From: Streptomyces sp. NBC_00258
Lineage (GTDB): Bacteria > Actinomycetota > Actinomycetes > Streptomycetales > Streptomycetaceae
Assembly: GCF_036182465.1 (NCBI RefSeq)
Contig: NZ_CP108081.1
Location: 2,666,001-2,730,000 of the forward strand
Direction: 5' to 3'
DNA length: 64,000 bases
Both the position numbers and the translations under genes were made by a program. Below the pieces are notes generated by a model. The model was not told where the DNA came from. It saw only the letters and a program-made list of their open reading frames with translations, and did not search any database. Below, piece after piece: positions 41,766-50,948 of the stretch. The number at the start of each line of letters is the position of its first letter. The first letter of the stretch is position 1.

Positions 41766-41894
41766 TCAGAAAGATGTCCGTGACCAGCCTGACGCGCCGT
41801 CGGAGGACGACGAGGAATCCTCGCCTGCGCAGGCGGAGAGCACCGCGAGGGCGGCAAGACCGGCGGCACTGACACCGAGCCGCGGCGGGGTCAC
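41766..41894 (-). pseudogene. Short lipoprotein-like ORF, possibly a gene remnant
   Basis: A 42-codon frame encodes a textbook lipoprotein signal: MTPPRLGVSAAGLAALAVLS followed by the lipobox Cys22 (LSAC) and a short AGEDSSSSSDG tether, then a stop. No mature domain follows. The GTG at 41894 has no clear Shine-Dalgarno and lies inside the hairpin at 41887-41922, so the start is doubtful. It could be a very small lipoprotein or the left end of a deleted gene. Confidence 0.4.
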
Positions 41895-41922
41895 GGAGGC
41901 GGCGAACCGCCCCCGTGACCCC
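41887..41922 (-). terminator. Hairpin terminator downstream of pyruvate carboxylase
   Basis: GGGGTCACGG (41887-41896) pairs perfectly with CCGTGACCCC (41913-41922). It lies 33 bp after the pyruvate carboxylase stop on the minus strand. It also overlaps the possible start of the short lipoprotein-like frame. Confidence 0.7.
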
Positions 41923-41954
41923 TCAACGCCCTCCGACCGGAACCGTCGAGAGCG

Positions 41955-44900
41955 TCAGCCGATCTCGACGAGCAGGTCGCCGCCCTCCACCTGCTGGATC
42001 TTGTTGATGGCCAGCCTGGAGACCCTTCCGGCCTTCGAGGCGGTCACCGCGGCCTCCATCTTCATGGCCTCGATGGTGGCCACCGTGGCACCGGCCGCCA
42101 CCTCGTCGCCCTCGGCGACCGCGAGGGTCACGACTCCGGCGAACGGCGCGGCGACATGGCCGGGGTTGGCCCGGTCGGCCTTCTCCGTCGCCGGGACGTC
42201 GGAGGCCACCGAGGTGTCGCGCACCTGGATGGGCCGCAACTGGCCGTTCAGGGCGGACATCACCGTACGCATCCCGCGCTCGTCGGCCTCGCCCACGGCC
42301 TCCAGCTCGATGAGCAGCCGTACGCCCTGTTCGAGGTCGACCGCGTACTCCTTCCCGGGACGCAGCCCGTAGAAGAAGTCCTTGCTGTCCAGCACGCTGG
42401 TGTCGCCGTAGGTCTGACGGTGTGTCTCGAATTCGCGCGTGGGACCGGGGAACAGCAGCCGGTTGAGTGTCGTACGCCGGGCCTTCGCGAGACCCGTACG
42501 GTCGTCCGCGGTCAGTTCCTCGACGGGCTTGGGGGCGGCGCGGCCCTCCAGTGCCCTGGTGCGGAACGGCTCGGGCCAGCCGCCGGGCGGGTTGCCCAGC
42601 TCGCCACGGAGGAAGCCGATGACGGAGTCGGGGATGTCGAACCTGTTCGGGGCCGCCTCGAAGTCCGCCGGCGACACACCGGCACCCACCAGATGGAGCG
42701 CGAGGTCTCCGACCACCTTCGAGGACGGGGTGACCTTCACCAGATGGCCGAGGATCCGGTCGGCGGCGGCGTACATCGCCTCGATGTCCTCGAAGCGGTC
42801 GCCGAGGCCGAGCGCGACCGCCTGGGTGCGCAGGTTGGAGAGCTGCCCGCCGGGGATCTCGTGGTGGTAGACCCGCCCGGTCGGCGCGGCAAGGCCCGCC
42901 TCGAAGGGTGCGTAGATCTTGCGGACGCTCTCCCAGTACGGCTCCAGGTCGCCCACGGCCTGGAGGCTGAGCCCGGTGGACCGCTCGGTGTAGTCGGTCG
43001 CGGCGACGATGCCCGACAGCGACGGCTGCGAGGTGGTGCCCGCCATCGAGGCCACCGCGCCGTCGACCGCGTCCGCGCCGGCCTGGATCGCCGCGAGGTA
43101 GGTCGCGAGCTGACCGCCGGCGGTGTCGTGGGTGTGGATGTGCACCGGCAGGTCGAACTCGCGGCGCAGCGCCGATACGAGGGTCGCGGCGGCCGGGGCC
43201 CGCAGCAGGCCCGCCATGTCCTTGACGGCCAGGACGTGGGCCCCTGCCTCGACGATCTGCTCGGCGAGGCGGAGGTAGTAGTCCAGGGTGTAGAGCCGCT
43301 CGGAGGGGTCGGACAGGTCGGAGGTGTAGCAGAGGGCGACCTCGGCGATCGCCGTTCCCGTCTCCCGTACGGCGTCGATGGCGGGGCGCATCTGCCCGAC
43401 GTCGTTGAGCGCGTCGAAGATACGGAAGATGTCGATGCCTGTGGCCGCGGCCTCCTGGACGAAGGCGTCGGTCACCTCGGTCGGGTACGGCGTGTAGCCC
43501 ACGGTGTTCCGGCCGCGCAGCAGCATCTGGAGGCAGATGTTGGGCACGGCCTCGCGGAGCGCGGCCAGGCGTTCCCAGGGGTCCTCTGCGAGGAAGCGCA
43601 ACGCGACGTCGTAGGTGGCGCCGCCCCAGCACTCCAGGGACAGCAGCTCGGGCAGGGTCCGCGCCACGACGGGCGCGACGGCGAGCATGTCCTTGGTGCG
43701 CACCCGGGTGGCGAGCAGCGACTGGTGGGCGTCGCGGAACGTGGTGTCGGTGACGCCGATGGCCGGTGCCTCGCGCAGCCACCGGGCGAAGCCCTCGGGG
43801 CCGAGTTCGACGAGCCTCTGCCTGGACCCGGCGGGCGGCTCCGAGGCGGGCACGGGCGGCACCTTGGTGACGGGGTCGCTCAGCTCGGGCCGTTCGCCGT
43901 GCGGCTTGTTCACGGTGATGTCGGCGAGGTAGGTGAGCAGCTTCGTACCGCGGTCGGCGGAGTGACGTGCCGTGAGCAGGTGCGGACGCTTCTCGATGAA
44001 CGACGTCGTGACCTGGCCGGTCCGGAAGTCCGGGTCGTCGAGCACGGCTTGCAGGAACGGGATGTTGGTGGCCACGCCGCGGATGCGGAACTCGGCCACG
44101 GCACGCCGGGCCCGGCCGATCGCGGTGCTGAAGTCGCGTCCCCGGCAGGTGAGTTTGACCAGCATCGAGTCGAAGTGCGCGCTGATGTCCGTACCGGCGT
44201 GGGTGGTTCCGCCGTCCAGCCGGATGCCCGAACCGCCGGGCGAGCGGTAGGCGCTGATCCTGCCGGTGTCCGGGCGGAAGCCGTTGGCCGGGTCCTCGGT
44301 GGTGATTCGGCACTGGAGTGCGGCGCCGTGCAGGGTGACGGTCTCCTGCGAGAGTCCGAGGTCGGCCAGGGTCTCGCCGGAGGCGATGCGCAGCTGCGAC
44401 TGCACGAGGTCGACGTCGGTGACCTCCTCGGTCACCGTGTGCTCGACCTGGATGCGCGGGTTCATCTCGATGAAGTGGTAGTTGCCCTCGGGGTCGAGGA
44501 GGAACTCCACGGTGCCCGCGTTGCGGTAGCCGATCTCGCGGGCGAACCGCACCGCGTCGGCGCAGATCCGGTCGCGCAGACCGGGGTCGAGGTTCGGCGC
44601 GGGGGCCAGCTCGATCACCTTCTGGTGGCGTCGCTGCACCGAACAGTCGCGCTCGAAGAGGTGGATGACATTGCCCTCCCCGTCCGCGAGGATCTGCACC
44701 TCGATGTGGCGGGGTTCGACGACGGCCTTCTCCAGGAAGACCGTGGAGTCGCCGAACGCGGACGCCGCCTCGCGGGACGCCGCCTCGATGGACTCGCGCA
44801 GCTGGGCGGGCTCCTCGACCCGCCGCATGCCACGCCCGCCACCGCCCGCGACGGCCTTGACGAACACCGGGAAGCCGATGCCCTCGGCCGCGCGGACGAG

Positions 44901-45329
44901 TTCGTCCACGTCGGTGGAGGGAGCGGAGGAGCCGAGCACCGGTACGCCCGCCGCACGGGCGGCGGCCACCGCGCGCGCCTTGTTGCCGGTCAGTTCCAGC
45001 GTGTCCGCGCTCGGGCCGACGAAGGTGATGCCGGCCTCCTCGCAGGCGCGCGCCAGGTCGGGGTTCTCGGACAGGAATCCGTATCCCGGGTAGACCGCGT
45101 CCGCTCCCGCCCGCTGCGCCGCGCGGACGATCTCCTCGACGGAGAGGTAGGCCCGCACCGGGTGTCCCGGCTCCCCGATCTCATAGGCCTCGTCCGCTTT
45201 CAACCGGTGCAGTGAATTGCGATCCTCGTGCGGGAAGACAGCCACGGTCCTCGCGCCCAGCTCATAGCCGGCGCGGAACGCGCGAATAGCGATCTCACCA
45301 CGGTTGGCGACCAGCACCTTGCGGAACAT
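41955..45329 (-). CDS. pyc: Pyruvate carboxylase
   Basis: 1,124 aa, the usual length of the single-chain enzyme that makes oxaloacetate from pyruvate, bicarbonate and ATP. Order of domains: biotin carboxylase (MFRKVLVANRGEIAIRAFRA, AVAGGGGRGMR ATP loop, FIEMNPRIQVEHTVTEEVTD), carboxyltransferase from about 520 (TDTTFRDAHQSLLATRVRT, ECWGGATYDVALRFL, HTHDTAGG metal ligands, VKDMAGLL with the catalytic Lys), and the biotin carrier domain with the biotin Lys1090 in EAMKME. Start ATG 45329 gives the standard N-terminus; the frame extending upstream to 45482 has none of the family. It supplies the TCA cycle and hence glutamate and ornithine, but is an ordinary housekeeping gene here. Confidence 0.98.
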   Translation of the reverse strand: MFRKVLVANRGEIAIRAFRAGYELGARTVAVFPHEDRNSLHRLKADEAYEIGEPGHPVRAYLSVEEIVRAAQRAGADAVYPGYGFLSENPDLARACEEAGITFVGPSADTLELTGNKARAVAAARAAGVPVLGSSAPSTDVDELVRAAEGIGFPVFVKAVAGGGGRGMRRVEEPAQLRESIEAASREAASAFGDSTVFLEKAVVEPRHIEVQILADGEGNVIHLFERDCSVQRRHQKVIELAPAPNLDPGLRDRICADAVRFAREIGYRNAGTVEFLLDPEGNYHFIEMNPRIQVEHTVTEEVTDVDLVQSQLRIASGETLADLGLSQETVTLHGAALQCRITTEDPANGFRPDTGRISAYRSPGGSGIRLDGGTTHAGTDISAHFDSMLVKLTCRGRDFSTAIGRARRAVAEFRIRGVATNIPFLQAVLDDPDFRTGQVTTSFIEKRPHLLTARHSADRGTKLLTYLADITVNKPHGERPELSDPVTKVPPVPASEPPAGSRQRLVELGPEGFARWLREAPAIGVTDTTFRDAHQSLLATRVRTKDMLAVAPVVARTLPELLSLECWGGATYDVALRFLAEDPWERLAALREAVPNICLQMLLRGRNTVGYTPYPTEVTDAFVQEAAATGIDIFRIFDALNDVGQMRPAIDAVRETGTAIAEVALCYTSDLSDPSERLYTLDYYLRLAEQIVEAGAHVLAVKDMAGLLRAPAAATLVSALRREFDLPVHIHTHDTAGGQLATYLAAIQAGADAVDGAVASMAGTTSQPSLSGIVAATDYTERSTGLSLQAVGDLEPYWESVRKIYAPFEAGLAAPTGRVYHHEIPGGQLSNLRTQAVALGLGDRFEDIEAMYAAADRILGHLVKVTPSSKVVGDLALHLVGAGVSPADFEAAPNRFDIPDSVIGFLRGELGNPPGGWPEPFRTRALEGRAAPKPVEELTADDRTGLAKARRTTLNRLLFPGPTREFETHRQTYGDTSVLDSKDFFYGLRPGKEYAVDLEQGVRLLIELEAVGEADERGMRTVMSALNGQLRPIQVRDTSVASDVPATEKADRANPGHVAAPFAGVVTLAVAEGDEVAAGATVATIEAMKMEAAVTASKAGRVSRLAINKIQQVEGGDLLVEIG

Positions 45330-45532
45330 TTGGATCCCTTCAGCCTGCCCGGTGACGCGCACCATCGTGTCGGCCCCGCCCGCCCCGCGCCATGTGAGCC
45401 GGGCCACTCGTCCGGATGCCTCCGGCCGGCGGGGCAGCCGGGTGCCCGGCCGGGACGACTGGTGGGCGGCCTCGCGGGCCACCGGCGAACTTCTTGAGCG
45501 GTCGGGCGGCTACCCAGTTACGGGGCACGCAG
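45330..45532. other. Gene-free gap upstream of pyc
   Basis: About 200 bp between pyc and the dehydrogenase gene, both on the minus strand. It should carry the pyc promoter. I see no strong hairpin or repeat. Confidence 0.4.
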
Positions 45533-46483
45533 TCACGCCGGTCGAAAGGTCGGATCGACACCGGTCAGGTGGCGGCTGGCCTCCCACAGTCGTGCCGCGA
45601 CGGCCCGGTCGGCCAGAGCATCGCGGACGGGTTCGAGAGCGGGCAGGCCTCGCAGGCCGAACACCCGGGGTCCCCACAGCTGCCCGCCGCTCACGGACGG
45701 ATCGAGAACGGCCCGCACGGCAGGCCACGCGGCGTGTTCCTTGCCCTGGACGAGCAGGCCGGCGGGGAGGCCTCTCAGCCGTTCCCCGGTGGTGCGCCGG
45801 TGCACGTCCGCGCGTTCGGGAGTCAGCGAGTCCAGCGCGCCGCCGGGGTGGGTCACCACGCTCGACACGGTGCTCGCTGCGGCCCGCAGCCGGCGGTCGA
45901 GCTCGAAGCCGAAGAGCATCTGCGCGAGTTTGGAGCGGGAGTAGGTGCGCTTGGGCCGGTAGTCCCGGGTGCTCTGCAGGTCGGCGAGGTCCAGCCGCAC
46001 GGACTTGCCCGTGAAGCTTCCGGTGGTGACGACGCAGCCGGCGGGCGCGGCAGCCAGCAGGGGCGCGAGCCATCCCGTCAGCGCGAAGTGCCCGAGGTGG
46101 TTGATGCCGAACATCCACTCGTTGCCGTCCGCGGTCTCCCGGCGCTCCGGCTCTTCGGTCAGGACACCGGCGTTGTGGACCACCGCGTCCAGGCGGTCCG
46201 CCTCCAGCGCGTCCACACAGGCCCGCAGCGAGGGCAGGTCGGCGAGGTCCAGCCTCAGATGACGTACGAGCGCGTCGGGGACACGGGAGCGGATGGACAC
46301 CATGGCCGCCTCGGCCCTGGCCGCGTCGCGGCTGCCGAGCACCACCGTGGCGCCTGTGCCGGCGAGTTGCTCGGCGACGAAGTACCCGATGCCCGCGTTG
46401 CCGCCGGTGACCAGGAAGGTCTTTCCATCGGCACGCGGAAGCCGGTGAACGGACCACGGCCGGGACTGGACTGCGGACGACAT
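45533..46483 (-). CDS. Short-chain dehydrogenase/reductase
   Basis: 316 aa of the SDR superfamily, close in layout to retinol-dehydrogenase/WW-domain-oxidoreductase-like bacterial SDRs. Cofactor motif FLVTGGNAGIGYFVAEQL (TGxxxGIG), DLADLPSLRAC, VVHNAGV for NNAG, the catalytic Ser in VVTTGSFTGKS and YSRSK (YxxxK, about 185-189). An Arg after the second strand (LGSRDAARAEAA) suggests NADP(H). The substrate cannot be told. ATG 46483 follows a GGGACGCTCC-flanked gap, and the gene appears to stand alone. Confidence 0.9.
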   Translation of the reverse strand: MSSAVQSRPWSVHRLPRADGKTFLVTGGNAGIGYFVAEQLAGTGATVVLGSRDAARAEAAMVSIRSRVPDALVRHLRLDLADLPSLRACVDALEADRLDAVVHNAGVLTEEPERRETADGNEWMFGINHLGHFALTGWLAPLLAAAPAGCVVTTGSFTGKSVRLDLADLQSTRDYRPKRTYSRSKLAQMLFGFELDRRLRAAASTVSSVVTHPGGALDSLTPERADVHRRTTGERLRGLPAGLLVQGKEHAAWPAVRAVLDPSVSGGQLWGPRVFGLRGLPALEPVRDALADRAVAARLWEASRHLTGVDPTFRPA

Positions 46484-46704
46484 GGGACGCTCCTTGCGCT
46501 CGGACGGTCTGGCGACGGTGGACGGGCCGCGCGTTCACGGCTGATGCCCGCATCCCCAAGATCCCGGCGGCCTCCGACAGATCGCCGACAGATGCCGTCC
46601 GTCGCCTACAGACGGGCGACACGGCTGCTCAACCGCAGCCGGATGTCCCCGCCGCACGGCCTTCGACGTCCTCCACGGGCGGGCCCTCTGCCCCCGACGG
46701 CCGA

Positions 46705-47373
46705 TCAGCTCGTGGCCACGGTCCCGGAGACCACGTCGACGGCCCGGCGGCGGTGGGCGGCGAAGAGTGCGAGCGAGGCCTCGGTGTCACGTGTGCGCAG
46801 AGCGACGACGAGCTCCCGGTGCTCGGCGGGGACGGAGGTCAGATACCCCTCGGTGCTGTGGGTGATCCGGGTCAGCAGGAACAGGTGGACCTGGCAGCGC
46901 ACGGCCTCCCACGCGTCGGCCAGCCGCCGGTGGCCGGCCGCGGCGAAGACGGCGTCGTGGAACTCGATGTCGCGGCGCACCATCTCGTGCACGTCGGCGG
47001 CACCCTCCATCACCTCGGCCGATTTCGCGATGGCCGCGAGATCCTCGTCCGAGGCGTGGGCGATCACCTGCCGGACGGCGAGCTCTTCCAGCGCGCCGCG
47101 CAGACTGTCGAGTTCGGCCACGTCGTCGGCGGACAGTGTCGTCACCGTGGTGCCGCGATGCCACGCGCAGTGGACCAGTCCCTCGCGCTCCAGCAGCCGC
47201 AGCGCTTCACGCACCGGCCCACGGCTGACGTCCATCGCCGCCGACAGTTCCACCTCGCGCAGCTGCGCGCCCGGGGCGTAAGCCCCGCTGAAGATGGCCT
47301 CCCGGATCCGGTCCGCGACCTCGTCTGCCAGTCCCCTGCGGCGTGCCGGGGCCACCTTGCCCTGATCATCCAT
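46705..47373 (-). CDS. GntR-family (FCD/FadR) transcriptional regulator
   Basis: 222 aa from ATG 47373 (GGAGG about 12 nt upstream); the longer frame to 47955 runs antisense through the next gene and is not real. N-terminal winged helix at about 10-75 (LADEVADRIREAIFSGAYAP, PVREALRLLEREGLV) and a C-terminal helical FCD ligand domain (ELDSLRGALEELAVRQVI, DIEFHDAVFAAAGHRRL with the metal/ligand His pattern, HRELVVALRTRD). It is divergent from a glyoxalase-fold gene across tandem palindromes that probably are its operators. The ligand is likely a small organic acid, as for other FCD members, but this is not visible. Confidence 0.92.
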   Translation of the reverse strand: MDDQGKVAPARRRGLADEVADRIREAIFSGAYAPGAQLREVELSAAMDVSRGPVREALRLLEREGLVHCAWHRGTTVTTLSADDVAELDSLRGALEELAVRQVIAHASDEDLAAIAKSAEVMEGAADVHEMVRRDIEFHDAVFAAAGHRRLADAWEAVRCQVHLFLLTRITHSTEGYLTSVPAEHRELVVALRTRDTEASLALFAAHRRRAVDVVSGTVATS

Positions 47374-47395
47374 CTCTGACGTGCACCTCCTCGAC

Positions 47396-47417
47396 GTCCG
47401 AATGTTAACATTCGGAC
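47396..47417. promoter_or_regulatory. Probable GntR operator 1, 22-bp perfect palindrome
   Basis: The core AATGTTAACATT is flanked by GTCCG and CGGAC, giving a perfect 22-bp inverted repeat. It lies 23 bp upstream of the gntR start, in the divergent gap to the glyoxalase-fold gene. Confidence 0.75.
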
Positions 47418-47420
47418 GTT

Positions 47421-47442
47421 GATGCAATGTCAACATTAGGAC
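47421..47442. promoter_or_regulatory. Probable GntR operator 2, imperfect copy
   Basis: The core AATGTCAACATT followed by AGGAC matches operator 1 at 16 of 22 positions. The two centres are 25 bp apart, compatible with cooperative binding of two dimers. Confidence 0.65.
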
Positions 47443-47493
47443 AATCACCGAAGAGCGGGCCGGGCCCGCGTCGCTGAGAGACAGGAGACGTCC

Positions 47494-47925
47494 ATGACCG
47501 TTCTCGACTCCCCGATCCCGCGCTTCCATCTGGCCATGCCGGTCGACGACCTGGCGGCCGCCCGCCGCTTCTACGGCGAGGTGCTCGGCCTGGAGCAGGG
47601 CCGCAGCTCGGACACCTGGGTGGACTGGAACCTGCACGGCCACCAGTTCGTCACGCACCTCGCGCCGGAGCGCGCCCAGCGCATACACAACCCGGTCGAC
47701 GGCCACGACGTACCCGTGCCGCACTTCGGGCTGATCCTCACGGTCCCCGCGTTCCAGCAGCTGGCCGACCGGCTGCGCGCGGCGAACGCCGAGTTCGTCA
47801 TCGAGCCCTACGTCCGCTTCCAGGGGCAGACCGGCGAGCAGTGGACCATGTTCCTCCTCGACCCGGCCGGCAACGCCCTGGAGTTCAAGGCGTTCGCCGA
47901 CGACTCCCAGGTCTTCGCCGCCTGA
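47494..47925 (+). CDS. VOC (glyoxalase/dioxygenase-fold) protein
   Basis: 143 aa with the two beta-alpha-beta-beta-beta units of the vicinal-oxygen-chelate fold: IPRFHLAMPVDDLAAARRFY, then EVLGLEQG, and HFGLILTVPAFQQLADRL. Candidate metal ligands are His12, His77 and Glu130 (ALEFKAF). Family members are glyoxalases, dioxygenases or resistance proteins. A GAC/AGGAGA ribosome site precedes the ATG (about 8 nt). Divergent from the GntR regulator with tandem operators between, so it is probably that regulator's target. Substrate unknown. Confidence 0.88.
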   Translation: MTVLDSPIPRFHLAMPVDDLAAARRFYGEVLGLEQGRSSDTWVDWNLHGHQFVTHLAPERAQRIHNPVDGHDVPVPHFGLILTVPAFQQLADRLRAANAEFVIEPYVRFQGQTGEQWTMFLLDPAGNALEFKAFADDSQVFAA

Positions 47926-48001
47926 CGCCCGGGGCAGATCCGTACAGATCTCCACAGGCCTCCGTTAGATCCAGACAGGTCCAGACAGAGAGGGATCCCT
48001 C

Positions 48002-48652
48002 ATGCAGGTGTTTCAGATCGGTGCCGCCGGAGGAGTCGGCCGCCGCCTCACGCAGTTGCTGACCGCTCGCGGTGACACGGTCACCGGTATGCACCGCGGT
48101 CCCGCCCAGGGCGAGACCGTGCGGAAGGCGGGTGCCACGCCGGTGGTCGGCGACCTCATCCACGACTCCGTGGAGGAACTCGCGGGGAAGATGCGCGGGC
48201 ACGACGCCGTGGTGTTCTCGGCCGGGGCGCACGGTACCGGCATGGACAAGACGACGCTGATCGACGGCAAGGGTATGGAGAAGGCCGCCGGTGCCGCCAC
48301 CCTCGCCGGGGTGTCACGGTTCGTACTGGTCTCGGTGTTCCCCGACGCCCTGCGCGACGGGGAACGCAGTGAGGGCTTCGAGCACTACATCAAGGTCAAG
48401 AAGACCGCGGACGTGTTCCTGACGCGTACCGGCCTGGACTGGCTGATCGTCCGTCCCGGCACGCTCCTCGACACCCCCGGCACCGGGCGGGTCTCGGCCG
48501 GCCCGGCCGTCGAGTACGGCGACGTGCACCGCGACGACGTCGCCGCCTTCATCGACGCCGCGCTGCACGAGCCGGCCCTCGGCCGCGTGATCGTCGAGCT
48601 CACCTCCGGCGACACCCCGGTCGCGGAGGCGGTCGCGCGGCTGACCACCTGA
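48002..48652 (+). CDS. NAD(P)-binding atypical SDR (NmrA/YwnB-like)
   Basis: 216 aa, single Rossmann domain: FQIGAAGGVGRRLTQLL (GxxGxxG), GDLIHDSVEELAGKMRGHDA, VVFSAGAHGTG, and the atypical-SDR end LDWLIVRPGTLLDTPGTGRV with VHRDDVAAFIDAAL. No classical YxxxK (HYIKVKK is in the place). Such proteins are redox sensors or reductases. It follows the glyoxalase-fold gene by 76 bp in the same direction, so both may be in the GntR-controlled unit. A GAGAGGG ribosome site precedes the ATG. Confidence 0.88.
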   Translation: MQVFQIGAAGGVGRRLTQLLTARGDTVTGMHRGPAQGETVRKAGATPVVGDLIHDSVEELAGKMRGHDAVVFSAGAHGTGMDKTTLIDGKGMEKAAGAATLAGVSRFVLVSVFPDALRDGERSEGFEHYIKVKKTADVFLTRTGLDWLIVRPGTLLDTPGTGRVSAGPAVEYGDVHRDDVAAFIDAALHEPALGRVIVELTSGDTPVAEAVARLTT

Positions 48653-48670
48653 CGCGCGACCGCCTCACGC

Positions 48671-50518
48671 TCAGAGCAGGTCGGCCCGGGCGGGGCTGCC
48701 GTCGACAGGGTCGTCGAGGGGGTCGATGGCGTCCTCGTCGAGGAAGCCCCCCGACTGGTGCTGCCACAGCTTCGCGTACGCGCCCTCCGACGCGAGCAGT
48801 TCCTGGTGCGTGCCCTGCTCGATGATCCGTCCGCGGTCGAGCACGACGAGTTGGTCCATGGTGGCGACCGTGCTCAGCCGGTGCGCCACCACCAGTGCCG
48901 TCCGTCCTTCCATGAGCCGCCACAGCGCCTCCTGGACGAGGATCTCGCTCTCGGAGTCCAGGGCACTGGTGGCCTCGTCGAGCAGCAGGATCGGCGCGTC
49001 GCGCAGGATCGCCCTGGCGAGAGCGACCCGCTGGCGCTGTCCGCCGGACAGCTTCACACCGCGCTCGCCGACCATGGTGTCGAAGCCGTCCGGCAGCGCG
49101 TCGGCGAACTCCGCGACGTGCGCCGCCTCGGCCGCGCGACGGATCTCGGCGTCGGTGGCGTCCGGCCGGGCGAACGCGATGTTCTCCCGCAGGGTGCGGT
49201 GGAACATCGCCGGATCCTGCGGGACATACGCGATCAGACCGCGCAGGTCGGCCTGGCGCAGCCTGCTGATGTCCTGGCCCCCGATCAGGATCCGGCCGGC
49301 CTCGATGTCCGTCATCCGCAGCAGCAGCCGGGTGAGCGTGGTCTTGCCGCCGCCGGAGCGGCCGACGAGGCCGATCTTCGTCCCGCTGGGCACGGCCAGG
49401 TCGAGGTCCTCGAAGAGCGGCCGCGCGCCGCCGTGGGCGAAGGTCACCTGCTCGAAGCGGACGTCGGCGGCCCCTGGGAGCGGCGCCGGCGACGCCGGGT
49501 CGAGCACGGTCGGCTGCGCCAGCAGCAGTTCGGTGAACTGTGCGGCCTCCGTCATCGAGCTCTCCAGGCGGCGGTAGATCTGGTTGAACTCGAACATGAT
49601 CCGCGTCGCGTTCGTGTAGTACGTGAAGGCGACCACGACCGCCTCCACGCCGAGGCTGCCCCCGCCGAGCGCGACCGCGAGCAGCAGGCCCAGCGCGTTG
49701 GTCAGTACGGACATCGGCGCGACCAGTGTGTCGATGCGCAGATTGCCGTAGTCCCAGGACCTCAGTGTGAGCCGCCGCGACTGTGCGACGCGGGAGCGGT
49801 GCTCGGCGGCCTCACGTTCCTCGGCCGCGAACGCCCGTACCGTGTCCATGTTCATCAGGCTGTCGGCGACGTGGCCCGCCACCCTGGCGATCGCCTCCTC
49901 GCGCTTGTCGACGAGCGCCTGACGGCGGCGGATGAGGGGCACCACGAACAGCGCCGTGAGCGCGATCATCGACAACAGGCCGACAACGAGCAGCGGTTCG
50001 TAGCGCCACAGCACCACCGACCCGAACACGAGCGGCACCAGGCTGCCCACGACCTGGAACGTCAGTGTGTCGACGAACTCCTCGAAGCGGGACGCGAAGC
50101 TCAGCACGCGCTTGGTCAGCGCCCCGGCGAAGTTGTCGTGGAAGAACGCCGCGTCCTTGGCGAACAGCTCGTCCATGCCGATCACGTACAGCTGCTCGAT
50201 ACCGCGCGCGGCAAGGCGGTTCAGACAGTGCAGACCGATGCGCCACAGTATTTCCGCGAGCAGCAGGACTCCGGCGAAGCCGAGAACGTACGGCAGTGTC
50301 GAGCCGAGGTCGATACCGGCGTCACCGGCGATGCGGCCGACGAGCTTCGCGACGATCAGCGGCGCGATGTAGTTGATGCCGATGTTGCCCAGCGCGGGCA
50401 GCAGCATCGCGGGTGCCGTCAGCCACCTGAGCCGGGCCAACTCCCGTCCGTAGTATCGGAGTGCAAGGAGCACCGAGCCCTTGCTCCGCGGAACCTCTCG
50501 CGATTCGGGCGATCCCAT
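48671..50518 (-). CDS. ABC exporter, fused membrane and ATPase domains
   Basis: 615 aa from ATG 50518; GTG 50572 is an alternative. Six-helix exporter domain (LTAPAMLLPALGNIGINYIA, VLGFAGVLLLAEILWRIG, SLVPLVFGSVVLW, VVGLLSMIALTALFVVPL, GLLLAVALGGGSLGV) and a fully intact nucleotide-binding domain: Walker A GRSGGGKTT, signature LSGGQRQRVALARAI, Walker B ILLLDEATSALD, switch VVAHRLSTVA. As a complete half-transporter it could work as a homodimer. No neighbouring substrate gene suggests the cargo. It converges with the preceding Rossmann gene 18 bp away. Confidence 0.93.
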   Translation of the reverse strand: MGSPESREVPRSKGSVLLALRYYGRELARLRWLTAPAMLLPALGNIGINYIAPLIVAKLVGRIAGDAGIDLGSTLPYVLGFAGVLLLAEILWRIGLHCLNRLAARGIEQLYVIGMDELFAKDAAFFHDNFAGALTKRVLSFASRFEEFVDTLTFQVVGSLVPLVFGSVVLWRYEPLLVVGLLSMIALTALFVVPLIRRRQALVDKREEAIARVAGHVADSLMNMDTVRAFAAEEREAAEHRSRVAQSRRLTLRSWDYGNLRIDTLVAPMSVLTNALGLLLAVALGGGSLGVEAVVVAFTYYTNATRIMFEFNQIYRRLESSMTEAAQFTELLLAQPTVLDPASPAPLPGAADVRFEQVTFAHGGARPLFEDLDLAVPSGTKIGLVGRSGGGKTTLTRLLLRMTDIEAGRILIGGQDISRLRQADLRGLIAYVPQDPAMFHRTLRENIAFARPDATDAEIRRAAEAAHVAEFADALPDGFDTMVGERGVKLSGGQRQRVALARAILRDAPILLLDEATSALDSESEILVQEALWRLMEGRTALVVAHRLSTVATMDQLVVLDRGRIIEQGTHQELLASEGAYAKLWQHQSGGFLDEDAIDPLDDPVDGSPARADLL

Positions 50519-50948
50519 TCCAACCCTGTGGTGTTGTGTGCCGACTGGAACCAAATCGTCCCGCGTCGGCACCCCCGGAGTCCAAGCGTTTTCTCGGCCG
50601 TCGGCCCGCCGCGTACCGGTACGCCCCGTCGTGCGCGCCGGTACGAACGAGGTGACCGCCGCCCGCCGCCGGGCCGGCCCTCAGGCCCTGGACCGGTGAC
50701 GCGCCACGGCCCGCCAAGGGACTCTCAATCGACCGGACCACCTCGGAATGTTTTCACCGCGGGCACAGAATGACTTCGAATTCTCCTCAATTACGTTCTG
50801 CCCGCCGTGGTTTACCTGAATTGTCGGCCACGGGAATGCCTTGCGATCAGCCGGGCATAATTGCGGGCGGATCTCAGCCCGGCCGGCTGAACGGCTGTAT
50901 CGACACCACTCGTTCATCCGGGTACGAACACGAAGAAGGACCAGCCCT
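50519..50948. other. Divergent intergenic region without a supported gene
   Basis: About 430 bp between the ABC exporter start and a small forward gene. The left half is GC-rich without credible coding. The stretch 50745-50860 is clearly AT-richer (for example GACTTCGAATTCTCCTCAAT and TTTACCTGAATTG) and probably carries promoters. No repeat or structured RNA stands out. Confidence 0.5.

Noticed and set aside
41624..41875. 83-codon minus-strand frame near the DUF2235 end
   Set aside because: Composition is Pro/Arg-rich and shadow-like. The frame with the lipoprotein signal is a different one.
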